DNA of 34,491 bases from Candidatus Humimicrobium oleiphilum. Its GTDB lineage: Bacteria; Actinomycetota; Humimicrobiia; Humimicrobiales; Humimicrobiaceae. Shown piece after piece: positions 1-8,263 of the stretch. Numbering within the stretch: position 1 is the stretch's first letter; every line of letters begins with the position of its first letter. The notes beneath the pieces are model-generated. The model saw nothing but the letters and a program-made list of their open reading frames with translations. It ran no database searches and was not told where the DNA came from. Location: the NCBI GenBank assembly GCA_002304935.1, contig DBPS01000012.1, positions 40,434 to 74,924 on the forward strand, given 5' to 3'. The translations under genes and the position numbers were made by a program.

Positions 1-291
1 GAAAGATTTGAACTTTTTATTGGCGGAGAAGAAATAGCAAATGCCTTTTCTGAACTTATAGATCCCAGGGATCAGTTTGAAAGATTTAAAATGCAGGTAA
101 AAAGCAAGGATGAGGAAGAGAGAGTTACTGGAAAAATTGACATTGATTTCCTTAAAGCACTGGAATACGGAATGCCTCCAACGGGTGGAGAAGGAATAGG
201 GATAGACAGATTTGCAATGATTCTTTCAGGCAGCCAGTCAATAAGAGATGTAATTCTTTTCCCGCTTATGAGACAGGAAAAAGATATTTAG
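1..291 (+). CDS. lysS: Lysyl-tRNA synthetase, class II (C-terminal fragment)
   Basis: This is the last 96 codons of a class II aminoacyl-tRNA synthetase that enters from the left edge; the ATG at 91 is internal. The reading frame is open from base 1. It shows the class II motif 3 region GGEGIGIDRFAM and the tail SIRDVILFPLMR, both typical of LysRS. The segment GGEEIANAFSELIDPRDQ is the LysRS amino-acid and ATP-binding region. The enzyme attaches lysine to tRNA(Lys) in the cytoplasm. Its position just before mcsA-mcsB-clpC matches the lysS to clpC order of many Firmicutes. AspRS and AsnRS share the fold, but the residues around motif 3 favour LysRS. Confidence 0.93.
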   Translation, partial: ERFELFIGGEEIANAFSELIDPRDQFERFKMQVKSKDEEERVTGKIDIDFLKALEYGMPPTGGEGIGIDRFAMILSGSQSIRDVILFPLMRQEKDI

Positions 292-339
292 CTCATTAAC
301 TTATTGTTTGATATTTACCTGTTGCATATTTTGCCCGGT

Positions 340-368
340 TTAAATTTTATAACCAAAAATGTTATAAT
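340..368 (+). promoter_or_regulatory. Candidate extended -10 promoter for mcsA-mcsB-clpC
   Basis: In the 166-bp gap after lysS there is a perfect extended -10 element, TGTTATAAT (360-368). Seventeen bases upstream is a weak -35 candidate, TTAAAT (340-345). An extended -10 can compensate for a poor -35. The start of transcription would be near 375, leaving a leader of about 80 nt before mcsA. This is a sequence match only. Confidence 0.4.
347..367. promoter_or_regulatory. Inverted repeat overlapping the mcsA promoter, operator-like
   Basis: TTATAAC (347-353) and GTTATAA (361-367) are perfect 7-bp inverted arms separated by 7 bases. The repeat covers the spacer and most of the -10 of the candidate promoter, where a repressor site would be expected. 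It does not resemble the CtsR heptad direct repeat (GGTCAAA type) or a CIRCE element. No T-run follows, so it does not look like a terminator. In DNA this AT-rich the arms could arise by chance. Confidence 0.3.
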
Positions 369-457
369 CGACTTGTAATTTATAGTATAATTATTTGTCC
401 GATTTATTTAAAAATTTTTATTTTAATAATTTTTAGTTTTGAAATAGGCAGGTTTGA

Positions 458-1033
458 ATGATTTGTGATAATTGCAGAAAAAATGAAGCTTTTATTCATT
501 TTATTACAATTGGGAATAACGGTGAGCTTCAGAAGATTAATCTATGCAGGGAATGTATTAAAGATTTTTCTTTTTTAAATGATGCTGCAAATGAAAACCA
601 GAAAGAAAGCTCATTGTTTAATGTCCTTGCCATTGATCTTGGAAATCTGATTGGTGAAAATTATTCTGATGAAGGTCAAAACCAGTATGAGCTGAGTCTG
701 AATGTAAAAGAAAACAAAAAGTGCAGCAATTGCGGAATTACTATTGCACAGGTTAAAAAAGCAGGAAGGCTGGGCTGTCCCAGATGTTATGAGGATTTCA
801 GGGTGGAGCTGAATCCTTTTATAAAAATAATCCAGTCGGGCATTGAGCACAAGGGAAAGATTCCTCTTAATTGCAATAAAAGACTTAAAATCGAGAAGAA
901 GATTAAAGATCTTAAATTCAAGCTGGAAGAACAGATTATAATTGAAAATTTTGAGGAAGCTGCGAAATTAAGAGATAAAATAACAAGTCTTCAGAAACAG
1001 CTTCATCTTTCAGTTAAAAGAAACAAGAAATAA
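458..1033 (+). CDS. mcsA: McsA-type zinc-finger/UVR protein (arginine kinase activator family)
   Basis: The 191-aa product has the McsA architecture. Four CxxC pairs that can bind zinc lie at about residues 3-6 (CDNC), 30-33 (CREC), 89-92 (CSNC) and 106-109 (CPRC). A C-terminal UVR motif follows, around residues 155-185 with the core NFEEAAKLRDKI. In Bacillus, McsA activates the protein arginine kinase McsB and helps target substrates to ClpC. The gene abuts mcsB with no gap (TAA then ATG) and leads into clpC, so the three are very likely co-transcribed. Length is normal for the family. All zinc pairs and the UVR motif are intact, in contrast to the degenerate McsB partner next door. No ctsR gene precedes it. 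Confidence 0.9.
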   Translation: MICDNCRKNEAFIHFITIGNNGELQKINLCRECIKDFSFLNDAANENQKESSLFNVLAIDLGNLIGENYSDEGQNQYELSLNVKENKKCSNCGITIAQVKKAGRLGCPRCYEDFRVELNPFIKIIQSGIEHKGKIPLNCNKRLKIEKKIKDLKFKLEEQIIIENFEEAAKLRDKITSLQKQLHLSVKRNKK

Positions 1034-2176
1034 ATGGAAGAAAAGAATATAGATCTGAAAAATTTAATTAAGACAGTTTATGAATATGATAATCCGGTCA
1101 AACAGGATATCATATTATATAGTTCAGCATATCTTTACAGAAATGTTTCCGGTTATAAATTTAATGAATCCAATGACAGGACCGAAAAAGAAAATATCCT
1201 TTTTCAGATTCAGGAAGCAAAGAATTCAATTAAGTTTTTAAATAATTTTAAATTTTATTATGTCCGTGATATCCCCAGGATACAAAGGCAGCTTTTAATG
1301 GACAAAAGACTGATTTCTCCTTCCATGATACAAAAAATTGCAGGCAAGGGGATAATATTACAGTCTGGATTTGTAAGTAATAAAAAATTGATTGCCATAA
1401 TAGTCAATGAAGATGAACATCTTAAAATACAGTGCCATATGGCTGGCATAAAAGTAAAGGAATGTTACAGGGAAGTTATAAAGATTGAAAAAAAACTTGA
1501 GAAGAAATTAAGTTTTTCATTCAGCCAGAATCTTGGTTATCTGACATCAAATCCTTCTGTTATGGGAACAGGGCTTAAAGTGGAAATACTTGCACACCTG
1601 CCTTCGCTGGTAATAAGCACCAGGATAATTGATTTTATAAAAAATTTAAATCAGATAGGATATGGCGTAAGCAGCTATATAACAGATAGCAATGAAATAA
1701 TAGGGAATCTGTTCAGGATTTCAAATCTTGTAACGCTTGGCAAGAATGAAGAGACCATAATTGAAGAACTTGATGCAATAGCGCATAATATTATTGAGGA
1801 AGAGAATAATGCAAAAAAAGAAATCAGTTTGGATATTAATTTTATAATCGAAGACAGCGTGTTCAGATCATTTGGCATGGTAAAATATGCAAAGGTACTT
1901 TCATTTGAGGAAGCAGTAGAGCTTCTCTCAATAATAAAATTCGGTATGGATTTGAAAATAATTGATGAAGTAAGATATTTTGATTTTTTTAAATTAATAG
2001 AGCTGATAACCGATTCCAATATAGAGCTAAATCATATAAAGAATAAGAAAGCATCTATTGATGAAATTGATTTTGTAAGAGCATGTGTCGTAAGAGACGA
2101 AATACTAAAGAATAATAATGCTGGTTTACAGTCAGCAGATTCGGGGAAAATGGATCAGGGTGATAAAAATGTTTGA
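1034..2176 (+). CDS. mcsB: McsB homologue with degenerate active site (probable pseudo-arginine kinase)
   Basis: The 380-aa protein aligns along its length with McsB (ATP:guanido phosphotransferase fold). Conserved stretches include GNLFRISN (224-231), a NEEDH-like NEDEH (125-129) and MGTGL (177-181). The catalytic set is largely gone. The ATP-binding segment SSRIRLARN reads SSAYLYRN (30-37), losing two arginines. The second acid of NEEDH is Asp. The catalytic Cys of TSCPTN is Asn173, and the Arg of GTGLR is Lys182. The RGxxGE segment is replaced near 212-217. Normal McsB phosphorylates arginines to mark proteins for ClpCP; this one probably cannot. A role as a ClpC adaptor without kinase activity is my inference. 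The gene abuts mcsA and overlaps clpC by 8 bp. Confidence 0.85.
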   Translation: MEEKNIDLKNLIKTVYEYDNPVKQDIILYSSAYLYRNVSGYKFNESNDRTEKENILFQIQEAKNSIKFLNNFKFYYVRDIPRIQRQLLMDKRLISPSMIQKIAGKGIILQSGFVSNKKLIAIIVNEDEHLKIQCHMAGIKVKECYREVIKIEKKLEKKLSFSFSQNLGYLTSNPSVMGTGLKVEILAHLPSLVISTRIIDFIKNLNQIGYGVSSYITDSNEIIGNLFRISNLVTLGKNEETIIEELDAIAHNIIEEENNAKKEISLDINFIIEDSVFRSFGMVKYAKVLSFEEAVELLSIIKFGMDLKIIDEVRYFDFFKLIELITDSNIELNHIKNKKASIDEIDFVRACVVRDEILKNNNAGLQSADSGKMDQGDKNV

Positions 2177-4631
2177 AAGATTTACAGAAAGAGCCAGAAA
2201 AGTAGTTGTAAAAGCACAGGATGAAGCAAGATTTTTAAAACAAAATTACATAGGGACAGAACACATACTCCTGGGACTTCTTGATGAGCAGGAAGGTATT
2301 GCTTCAAAAGTCCTGCTGGAAATGGGTTTTTCGGGAGAGGAAATAAAACTTGCAGTAAAAGCAGTTGTAACTGAAGGTTCATCTGATTCATACGAACATA
2401 TCCCTTTTACGCCAAGAGCTAAAAAAGTCCTCGAGCTTTCTTTAAGAGAAGCGTTGCAAATGGGTCATAACTATATAGGTACAGAACATATACTGCTTGG
2501 TCTTTTAAGGGAAGGCGAAGGAGTTGCCGCCCGTGTTCTGAACAGTATGGGGATAAATCTTGATAATACCAAAGAAGTTATAAAGGAAGTACTTAGAAAA
2601 TATCCTTTTTATACCGCTAATGATAGTTTTTCCAGTTCAAAAACACAGAAAAAAGTTCTAAAAACACTCAGCCAGTTTGGAAGGGATTTGTCAAGCCTGG
2701 CTGCTGAAGGCAAACTGGACCCGGTAGTGGGGAGGCAGAAAGAAATAGAAAGAATTATGCAGATACTTTCAAGAAGGACAAAAAACAACCCCATTCTTAT
2801 TGGAGAATCCGGAGTAGGTAAAACTGCTATTGTCGAAGGTCTTGTACAATATATTGCAACAAAAGAGGTGCCGGCTAATCTTCAGAATAAAAGAGTATTT
2901 ACGCTTGATCTTGGTTCCCTTATTGCCGGTTCAAGATACAGAGGCGACTTTGAGGAAAGACTTAAGAAAGTTCTTGCTGAAATCAAGGAAGATGGAGAGA
3001 TAATTATTTTTATCGACGAAGTCCATAATCTTGTAGGAGCAGGTGCTGCAGAGGGGGCCATAGACGCGGCAAGTATTTTAAAGCCCATGCTTGCAAGAGG
3101 AGAAATCCAGACAATAGGTGCAACAACTATAACCGAGTTCAGGAAATATATTGAAAAAGATAAAGCCCTTGAAAGAAGATTTCAGCCCATTTATGTTGAA
3201 GAACCTACGATATATGAAACAGTAGAAATACTGAAAGGATTAAAGGAAAGATATGAGAATTTCCATGGTATTACGATTACGGATGATGCAATAACTGCAG
3301 CTGCAAAATTGTCACAGCGTTATATTTCGGACAGATTTCTTCCTGATAAAGCAATAGATCTTATAGACGAAGCAGCTTCAAGAGTCAGAATAAGAAGCAT
3401 AATGACACCTCCAAATCTGAAAGAAATCGATTTAAAGATAATTAATGTAATAAATGAAAAAGAATCTGCCATTGAAAATCAGGATTTTGAAAAAGCAGCT
3501 GAACTCAGAGACCGTGAAAAAAAATTATTAAAAGAGAAAAATGAGATAACAGAATCGTGGAAAAGACTTGAAAAATCAGGTAAGGAAAAGGTAGATGAAA
3601 ATGAAATAGCAGAAGTTCTTTCAAACTGGACCGGAGTACCAGTATATAAGATGACCGAAAAAGAAACAGAAAGACTTATGCATATGGAAGATAATCTTCA
3701 CAAAAGAGTTATTGGCCAGGATGAAGCGATTGTTACCGTTTCAAAGGCAATAAGACGTTCCAGGTCCGGATTAAAAGACCCAAAGAGACCTATAGGCTCT
3801 TTTATGTTTCTGGGGCCTTCAGGAGTCGGTAAGACTGAGCTGGCCAAAACCATTGCTGAATTTTTATTCGGAAAGGAAGAAGCGTTAATACAGGTAGATA
3901 TGTCCGAATACATGGAAAAACATTCAGTTTCAAAGCTTGTCGGTTCACCTCCAGGATATGTAGGTTATGATGAAGGCGGACAACTGACAGAATTAATAAG
4001 AAGAAAGCCTTACAGTGTTATACTTTTTGATGAGATTGAAAAAGCTCATCCGGATGTTTTTAATATACTGCTTCAGATATTTGAAGACGGTCATCTTACA
4101 GATTCACAGGGAAGAAGAGTAGATTTTAAAAATACAGTAATAATCATGACTTCAAATCTTGGAGCAAAAGAGATACAGAAAAATAATCCGTTTGGTTTTC
4201 AGAAAAACGATAATGAAGAAATATCATATAATGAAATCAAGAACAAAGTACTAAGCGAACTTAAAAATACATTTAAACCTGAGTTTTTAAACAGGCTGGA
4301 TGAAATAATAGTTTTCCATAAGCTTAAAAAAGAAGAAGTATACAAAATCATTGATTTAATGATTGCAAGGATTCAGAACCAGCTTGAAAACCAAGGTATC
4401 AGCCTTGAATTAACCGTATCTGCAAAAGATTTGCTTATTGAAAAAGGTTTTGATCCTGTAATGGGTGCACGTCCGATGAGAAGAACTATCCAGACCCTGA
4501 TAGAGGATCCCATATCTGAAAAAATAATAATCGGAGAAATTAAACCGGGAAGCAGCATAAGAATAAATGCTGAGGAAGACATAATGAAATTCGATATTGA
4601 TGAGTTCTTTAAATCAACATTAAGAGTATAG
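2169..4631 (+). CDS. clpC: ATP-dependent Clp protease ATP-binding subunit ClpC
   Basis: This is the Hsp100 unfoldase that feeds proteins to ClpP. I place the start at ATG 2169, giving MFERFTERA as in known ClpC proteins, 820 aa. An upstream in-frame ATG at 2118 would add 17 unrelated residues from within mcsB. Two N-terminal Clp_N repeats each contain GTEHILLGLL, so the phosphoarginine-binding glutamates described for ClpC are present. AAA1 has Walker A GESGVGKT (about 212-219) and Walker B IIIFIDEVH. A UVR-type middle segment lies at about 436-470 (DFEKAAELRDRE). AAA2 has GPSGVGKT (about 549-556) and the C-terminal ClpB D2 small domain. An AGGG ribosome site lies 8 bases before ATG 2169. Nothing looks damaged. 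Confidence 0.97.
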   Translation: MFERFTERARKVVVKAQDEARFLKQNYIGTEHILLGLLDEQEGIASKVLLEMGFSGEEIKLAVKAVVTEGSSDSYEHIPFTPRAKKVLELSLREALQMGHNYIGTEHILLGLLREGEGVAARVLNSMGINLDNTKEVIKEVLRKYPFYTANDSFSSSKTQKKVLKTLSQFGRDLSSLAAEGKLDPVVGRQKEIERIMQILSRRTKNNPILIGESGVGKTAIVEGLVQYIATKEVPANLQNKRVFTLDLGSLIAGSRYRGDFEERLKKVLAEIKEDGEIIIFIDEVHNLVGAGAAEGAIDAASILKPMLARGEIQTIGATTITEFRKYIEKDKALERRFQPIYVEEPTIYETVEILKGLKERYENFHGITITDDAITAAAKLSQRYISDRFLPDKAIDLIDEAASRVRIRSIMTPPNLKEIDLKIINVINEKESAIENQDFEKAAELRDREKKLLKEKNEITESWKRLEKSGKEKVDENEIAEVLSNWTGVPVYKMTEKETERLMHMEDNLHKRVIGQDEAIVTVSKAIRRSRSGLKDPKRPIGSFMFLGPSGVGKTELAKTIAEFLFGKEEALIQVDMSEYMEKHSVSKLVGSPPGYVGYDEGGQLTELIRRKPYSVILFDEIEKAHPDVFNILLQIFEDGHLTDSQGRRVDFKNTVIIMTSNLGAKEIQKNNPFGFQKNDNEEISYNEIKNKVLSELKNTFKPEFLNRLDEIIVFHKLKKEEVYKIIDLMIARIQNQLENQGISLELTVSAKDLLIEKGFDPVMGARPMRRTIQTLIEDPISEKIIIGEIKPGSSIRINAEEDIMKFDIDEFFKSTLRV

Positions 4632-4751
4632 TGATTAATTTTATTATTTTACTGTTTTTTATTTTTTGATTTATTGTATTATTAATATCTGTAATTAATG
4701 TTTAAGTATTATTTTTTAACAATTATATAAAAAGCATTTACTTTTTTAAAA

Positions 4752-5861
4752 ATGAATATCAAAGAAGAAGAGCTTCTTTTAAAATGTCTTAAAAGAGTTG
4801 CGCCTGGTACAGATCTCAGACTTGGAATAGAGTACATACTGCAGGCAAAGACAGGCGCTCTTCTGGTTCTGGGTGATTCCGAAGCTGTCCTTAAAATTGC
4901 AAATGGTGGATTTTATATAGGATGTAATTTTGGTCCTGCCAAGCTATATGAACTGGCCAAGATGGATGGAGCAATAATCCTGAGTTCTGATACAAAAAGG
5001 ATATTATATGCCAATACCCATCTTTTCCCCTTTCCTGATATTCCTACCTCTGAAACAGGAACCAGGCATATCACTGCTGAAAGAACAGCCAAACAAACCA
5101 AAGAGCTTGTTATCTCTATTTCGCAGAAAAGAGATGCGGTTACTTTGTACATAGAAAATATAAAATATATTCTTGAAGAACCCAGGATAATCCTTTCAAA
5201 AGCTAACCAGGCACTTCAGACACTTGAAAAATTCAAGACAGGGCTTGATCACCTGCTCCAGAATCTTACTGTCAGGGAGCTGGAAGGAATAGTAACACTC
5301 TTTGATGTGGCCAGCGTTTTTCAAAAAGCTATTATTGTCCATAAGACAGCAAAAGAAGTAAATAAATACATAACTGAACTAGGAACAGATGGCAGGCTTC
5401 TTAAAATGCAGATGGCTGAACTTATGGATAATGTCGAGGATAATTATATAAAGATAATCAAGGATTATATTACTGAAGATGTTAAAACCGAACCTTTAAA
5501 ACTAAAAGATAAAATACTTGGCATGGAGTCAGATGAAATTTCCGACCTGGAATCCATTATTGAACTTCTTGGCTATAGAAAAGAAGAAAATCCTATTGAA
5601 CATAATGTCCAGGCAAGAGGGCATAGGATAATTTCTGAGGTTATAAGATTGCCACAGGGAATTATTACTAATATAATCAATAAGTTTAATAATCTTAAAA
5701 ATATCATGGAAGCTGATGTCGAAGACCTTGCAAATGTAAACGGACTTGGGAAAATCAAGGCAAAGACTTTTTATGACAGACTTAAGAAATATTCAGAATA
5801 TTATTTTTATAATGAGATATATAATGGAAAAGGAGGTCTGGATACCAAGATAAATTTATAA
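4752..5861 (+). CDS. disA: DNA integrity scanning diadenylate cyclase DisA
   Basis: DisA makes cyclic di-AMP from two ATP molecules and scans DNA for branched structures. The 369-aa protein has the DAC domain (about 1-140) with the DGA motif at 72-74, a helical spine, and a C-terminal helix-hairpin-helix DNA-binding region (VNGLGKIKAKTF, about 329-340). The family's second signature, RHR in GTRHRTAER, here reads RHI (105-107; codons AGG CAT ATC). The third arginine is replaced by isoleucine, which may weaken catalysis. The 120-bp gap upstream is very AT-rich, with no clear promoter and no Shine-Dalgarno sequence before the ATG. radA, which usually sits between clpC and disA, is absent here. 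Confidence 0.93.
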   Translation: MNIKEEELLLKCLKRVAPGTDLRLGIEYILQAKTGALLVLGDSEAVLKIANGGFYIGCNFGPAKLYELAKMDGAIILSSDTKRILYANTHLFPFPDIPTSETGTRHITAERTAKQTKELVISISQKRDAVTLYIENIKYILEEPRIILSKANQALQTLEKFKTGLDHLLQNLTVRELEGIVTLFDVASVFQKAIIVHKTAKEVNKYITELGTDGRLLKMQMAELMDNVEDNYIKIIKDYITEDVKTEPLKLKDKILGMESDEISDLESIIELLGYRKEENPIEHNVQARGHRIISEVIRLPQGIITNIINKFNNLKNIMEADVEDLANVNGLGKIKAKTFYDRLKKYSEYYFYNEIYNGKGGLDTKINL

Positions 5862-5886
5862 AATTAAATAATATTGGTAGGTTTTT

Positions 5887-6969
5887 ATGATATTGCTCAT
5901 ATTTAAAGTAGTTTTTCTAATTGTTGGCGCAGGTGCCGGATATTATTTGGTAAATATTTTTTTAACAGATTACCTTAAAGGTAATTTTTTATTAATAGGG
6001 TTGTTTATCGGAATCATAATTTTTGCATTTTTAGGTTATTTATTCGGTACTTTTATAGGCAGACGCATCATAAAAGATGTAACTGAAACTGACAGGCGGG
6101 TTAAAAATATTCCCGGAAATAATCTGATTATCGGACTTGTCGGCCTGACTACAGGGATAGTACTTGGTCTTCTTGTCTCTGTTGCGTTAAGGTCAATTCC
6201 TTTTGTAGGGATTTTTATACCGATTTTTGTTGTACTTGTTTTTTCATACGCAGGCATAATACTTGCATTAAGGAATAAAGAACTGCTAGTGTCAATTTTT
6301 AAATTAAATAAAAAAGAAAAGGAATATCCTGAAATTTCATATAAAGAAAAGGGTACCGGTAAACTTAATACCAAACCCAAAATACTGGATACTAGTTCCA
6401 TAATAGATGGGAGAATAGCTGATATCATAGTAGCAGGTTTTATTGAAGGAGAGATCATAATACCTGGTTTTATTGTAAATGAATTGCAAAGCATTGCAGA
6501 TTCTTCAGACAATCTGAAAAGATTAAAAGGCAGGAGCGGGCTTGATATTCTTCAGAAACTCAGGGATAACAAAAATCTTAATATTAGTTTTGTGGAAAAA
6601 GATTTTACGGAAAGTAATAATGTAGACTCAAAGCTGATTCTGCTTGCAAAAGAACTTGAAGCAATAATTGTGACCTCTGATTACAACCTTAACAAGGTTG
6701 CCAAACTGAAAGGGATAACGGTCCTTAATATAAACGACCTCCAGAATGCTTTAAAGCTCATAGTGTTCCCTGGTGAAAGAATGAGGGTGGAGGTTATTAA
6801 AGAAGGCAAGGAAAAGGAGCAGGGCGTTGCTTATCTTGAGGATGGTACTATGATTGTAATCGAAGGTGGTAAAAAACTTGTCGGTAAGGAAATAGAAATT
6901 TTAATTACCGGCATTCTTCAGACTCCGGCTGGCCGGATGATTTTTTCAAAAGCAGCAAATGGAGAATAA
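5887..6969 (+). CDS. yacL: Membrane-anchored PIN-TRAM domain protein (YacL family)
   Basis: The 360-aa protein begins with four hydrophobic segments (about 3-25, 34-57, 80-102, 105-128). A PIN nuclease-like domain follows (about 165-290), with acidic residues in the expected places: D168 in ILDTSSIIDGR, E199, D247 and D265 in VTSDYNL. A C-terminal TRAM RNA-binding domain covers about 294-360. PIN domains are metal-dependent ribonucleases, but the target of YacL proteins is not established. The gene follows disA after 25 bp and overlaps ispD by one base (TAATG), so it is co-transcribed with its neighbours. The same order, disA-yacL-ispD-ispF, occurs in Bacillus. Confidence 0.88.
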   Translation: MILLIFKVVFLIVGAGAGYYLVNIFLTDYLKGNFLLIGLFIGIIIFAFLGYLFGTFIGRRIIKDVTETDRRVKNIPGNNLIIGLVGLTTGIVLGLLVSVALRSIPFVGIFIPIFVVLVFSYAGIILALRNKELLVSIFKLNKKEKEYPEISYKEKGTGKLNTKPKILDTSSIIDGRIADIIVAGFIEGEIIIPGFIVNELQSIADSSDNLKRLKGRSGLDILQKLRDNKNLNISFVEKDFTESNNVDSKLILLAKELEAIIVTSDYNLNKVAKLKGITVLNINDLQNALKLIVFPGERMRVEVIKEGKEKEQGVAYLEDGTMIVIEGGKKLVGKEIEILITGILQTPAGRMIFSKAANGE

Positions 6970-7682
6970 TGAATCTTGGAATAATCACAGCTGCTGGCAA
7001 AGGCACAAGGTTAAGAGCAGATATTAATAAACAATTTATAAAGTTGTGTGGAAAACCTATTCTTGCACACACCATAAATGTTTTTCAGAAGTCAAAACTT
7101 GTAGACGAGATATTTATACTGGTGCCTGCTGAATATGTTGAATATACACAGAAAAATATTATCAATAAATTTGGTTTTGATAAAGTGACAAGACTCATAA
7201 TCGGGGGTGAAACAAGGCAGGAGACCGTAAGCAATGCTTTAAGATTCATACCTGACAAATGTGAAATGGTATCAGTCCATGACGGTGTAAGACCGCTGAT
7301 TTATTCTGCAGATGTGGATCTGCTTTTCAAAAAGCTTGTGGAATTCAATGCAGAAGATAAAGAAGTAAAAGGTGTCATTCTTGCAGCAGCTGCATATGAG
7401 ACCATAAAACAGATGGATATTGCTGATGGTTGTGTAAAAACCATACCCAGAGAGACTGTATTTCATGCCCAGACTCCCCAGACTTTTTTTAAAGATGCAC
7501 TTATAGAGGCATATAGCTCTGCAAATGAAAATAAGACTTTTGCAACTGATGATGCAATGCTGGTTGAAAAAATAGGCTATAAGGTTAAGATTATAAAAGG
7601 AAATCATGAAAATATAAAAATTACGACTCCCATTGATTTGTTTCTGGCGGAACTTATTATTTCCAAAAACGGCATACATTAA
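6969..7682 (+). CDS. ispD: 2-C-methyl-D-erythritol 4-phosphate cytidylyltransferase IspD
   Basis: IspD couples MEP to CTP, giving CDP-ME in the non-mevalonate isoprenoid pathway. The 237-aa protein carries the nucleotide-binding N-terminus AAGKGTRL with KQF, the VHDGVRPL motif, RETVFHAQTPQTF and TDDAMLVE, all characteristic of the family. Length is standard. The start overlaps the last base of the PIN-TRAM gene, indicating translational coupling. ispF, which acts two steps later, follows after 17 bp. IspE, the enzyme between them, is not in this window. Confidence 0.95.
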   Translation: MNLGIITAAGKGTRLRADINKQFIKLCGKPILAHTINVFQKSKLVDEIFILVPAEYVEYTQKNIINKFGFDKVTRLIIGGETRQETVSNALRFIPDKCEMVSVHDGVRPLIYSADVDLLFKKLVEFNAEDKEVKGVILAAAAYETIKQMDIADGCVKTIPRETVFHAQTPQTFFKDALIEAYSSANENKTFATDDAMLVEKIGYKVKIIKGNHENIKITTPIDLFLAELIISKNGIH

Positions 7683-7699
7683 AAAAGGATGATTCCATA

Positions 7700-8185
7700 A
7701 TGTTCAGGATAGGAATAGGTTATGATGTTCACAGGTTCTCGGAAGACAGAGAACTTATTCTTGGCGGTGTTAAAATTGATTATAAAAGAGGATTGGCGGG
7801 TCATTCTGACGCAGATGTTCTTATTCACGCAATAAATGATGCTATTCTGGGTGCATGCTGTCTTGGTGATATCGGAATGCATTTTCCAGATACAGATAAT
7901 GCTTATAAAAATATATCCAGTCTTATCCTGCTTGAAAAAGTAATCAGAATGATGAAAGAATGCGGCTACAGTATGGTTAATTGTGATAATATACTTATCC
8001 TTGAAAGACCGAAAATAGCCCCTTATATTCAGAAAATAAGAGAAAAACTTTTTAAAATACTGGATACAGATATAAGCGCTGTAAGCGTGAAAGCAACTAC
8101 TACGGAAGGGCTTGGATTTTGTGGAAGAGAAGAGGGAATTGCTGCGCAAAGTGTGGTATTGCTTGAAAAAGTACGGAAAATTTAA
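7700..8185 (+). CDS. ispF: 2-C-methyl-D-erythritol 2,4-cyclodiphosphate synthase IspF
   Basis: IspF cyclises CDP-ME 2-phosphate to MEcPP with release of CMP. The 161-aa protein has the metal ligands in GYDVHRF (D9 and H11 here) and GHSDADVLIHA. It also shows the substrate loop FPDTD and the C-terminal signature TTTEGLGFCGREEGIAAQ. Length is typical for a single-domain IspF. An AAGGA ribosome site lies about 10 bases before the ATG. Its place right after ispD is the common bacterial arrangement. Confidence 0.96.
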   Translation: MFRIGIGYDVHRFSEDRELILGGVKIDYKRGLAGHSDADVLIHAINDAILGACCLGDIGMHFPDTDNAYKNISSLILLEKVIRMMKECGYSMVNCDNILILERPKIAPYIQKIREKLFKILDTDISAVSVKATTTEGLGFCGREEGIAAQSVVLLEKVRKI

Positions 8186-8263
8186 TAAAAATTAAAATCA
8201 CAGACAATGGTAATTTTTATATTTTGAAAATTATTATAAGAATAAATTAATCGGATTTGATAA

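Noticed and set aside
2118..2168. Extended ClpC N-terminus from ATG 2118
   Set aside because: It would overlap mcsB by 59 bp and add 17 residues not found in ClpC. ATG 2169 gives the canonical start and has a ribosome site.
6036..6512. Minus-strand reading frame (158 aa) opposite the PIN-TRAM gene
   Set aside because: It is a mirror of conserved coding sequence on the other strand with no recognisable domain.
7272..8149. Minus-strand reading frames opposite ispD and ispF
   Set aside because: Both overlap strongly conserved enzymes, are rich in Phe, Tyr and Cys as antisense frames of AT-rich genes tend to be, and show no motifs.
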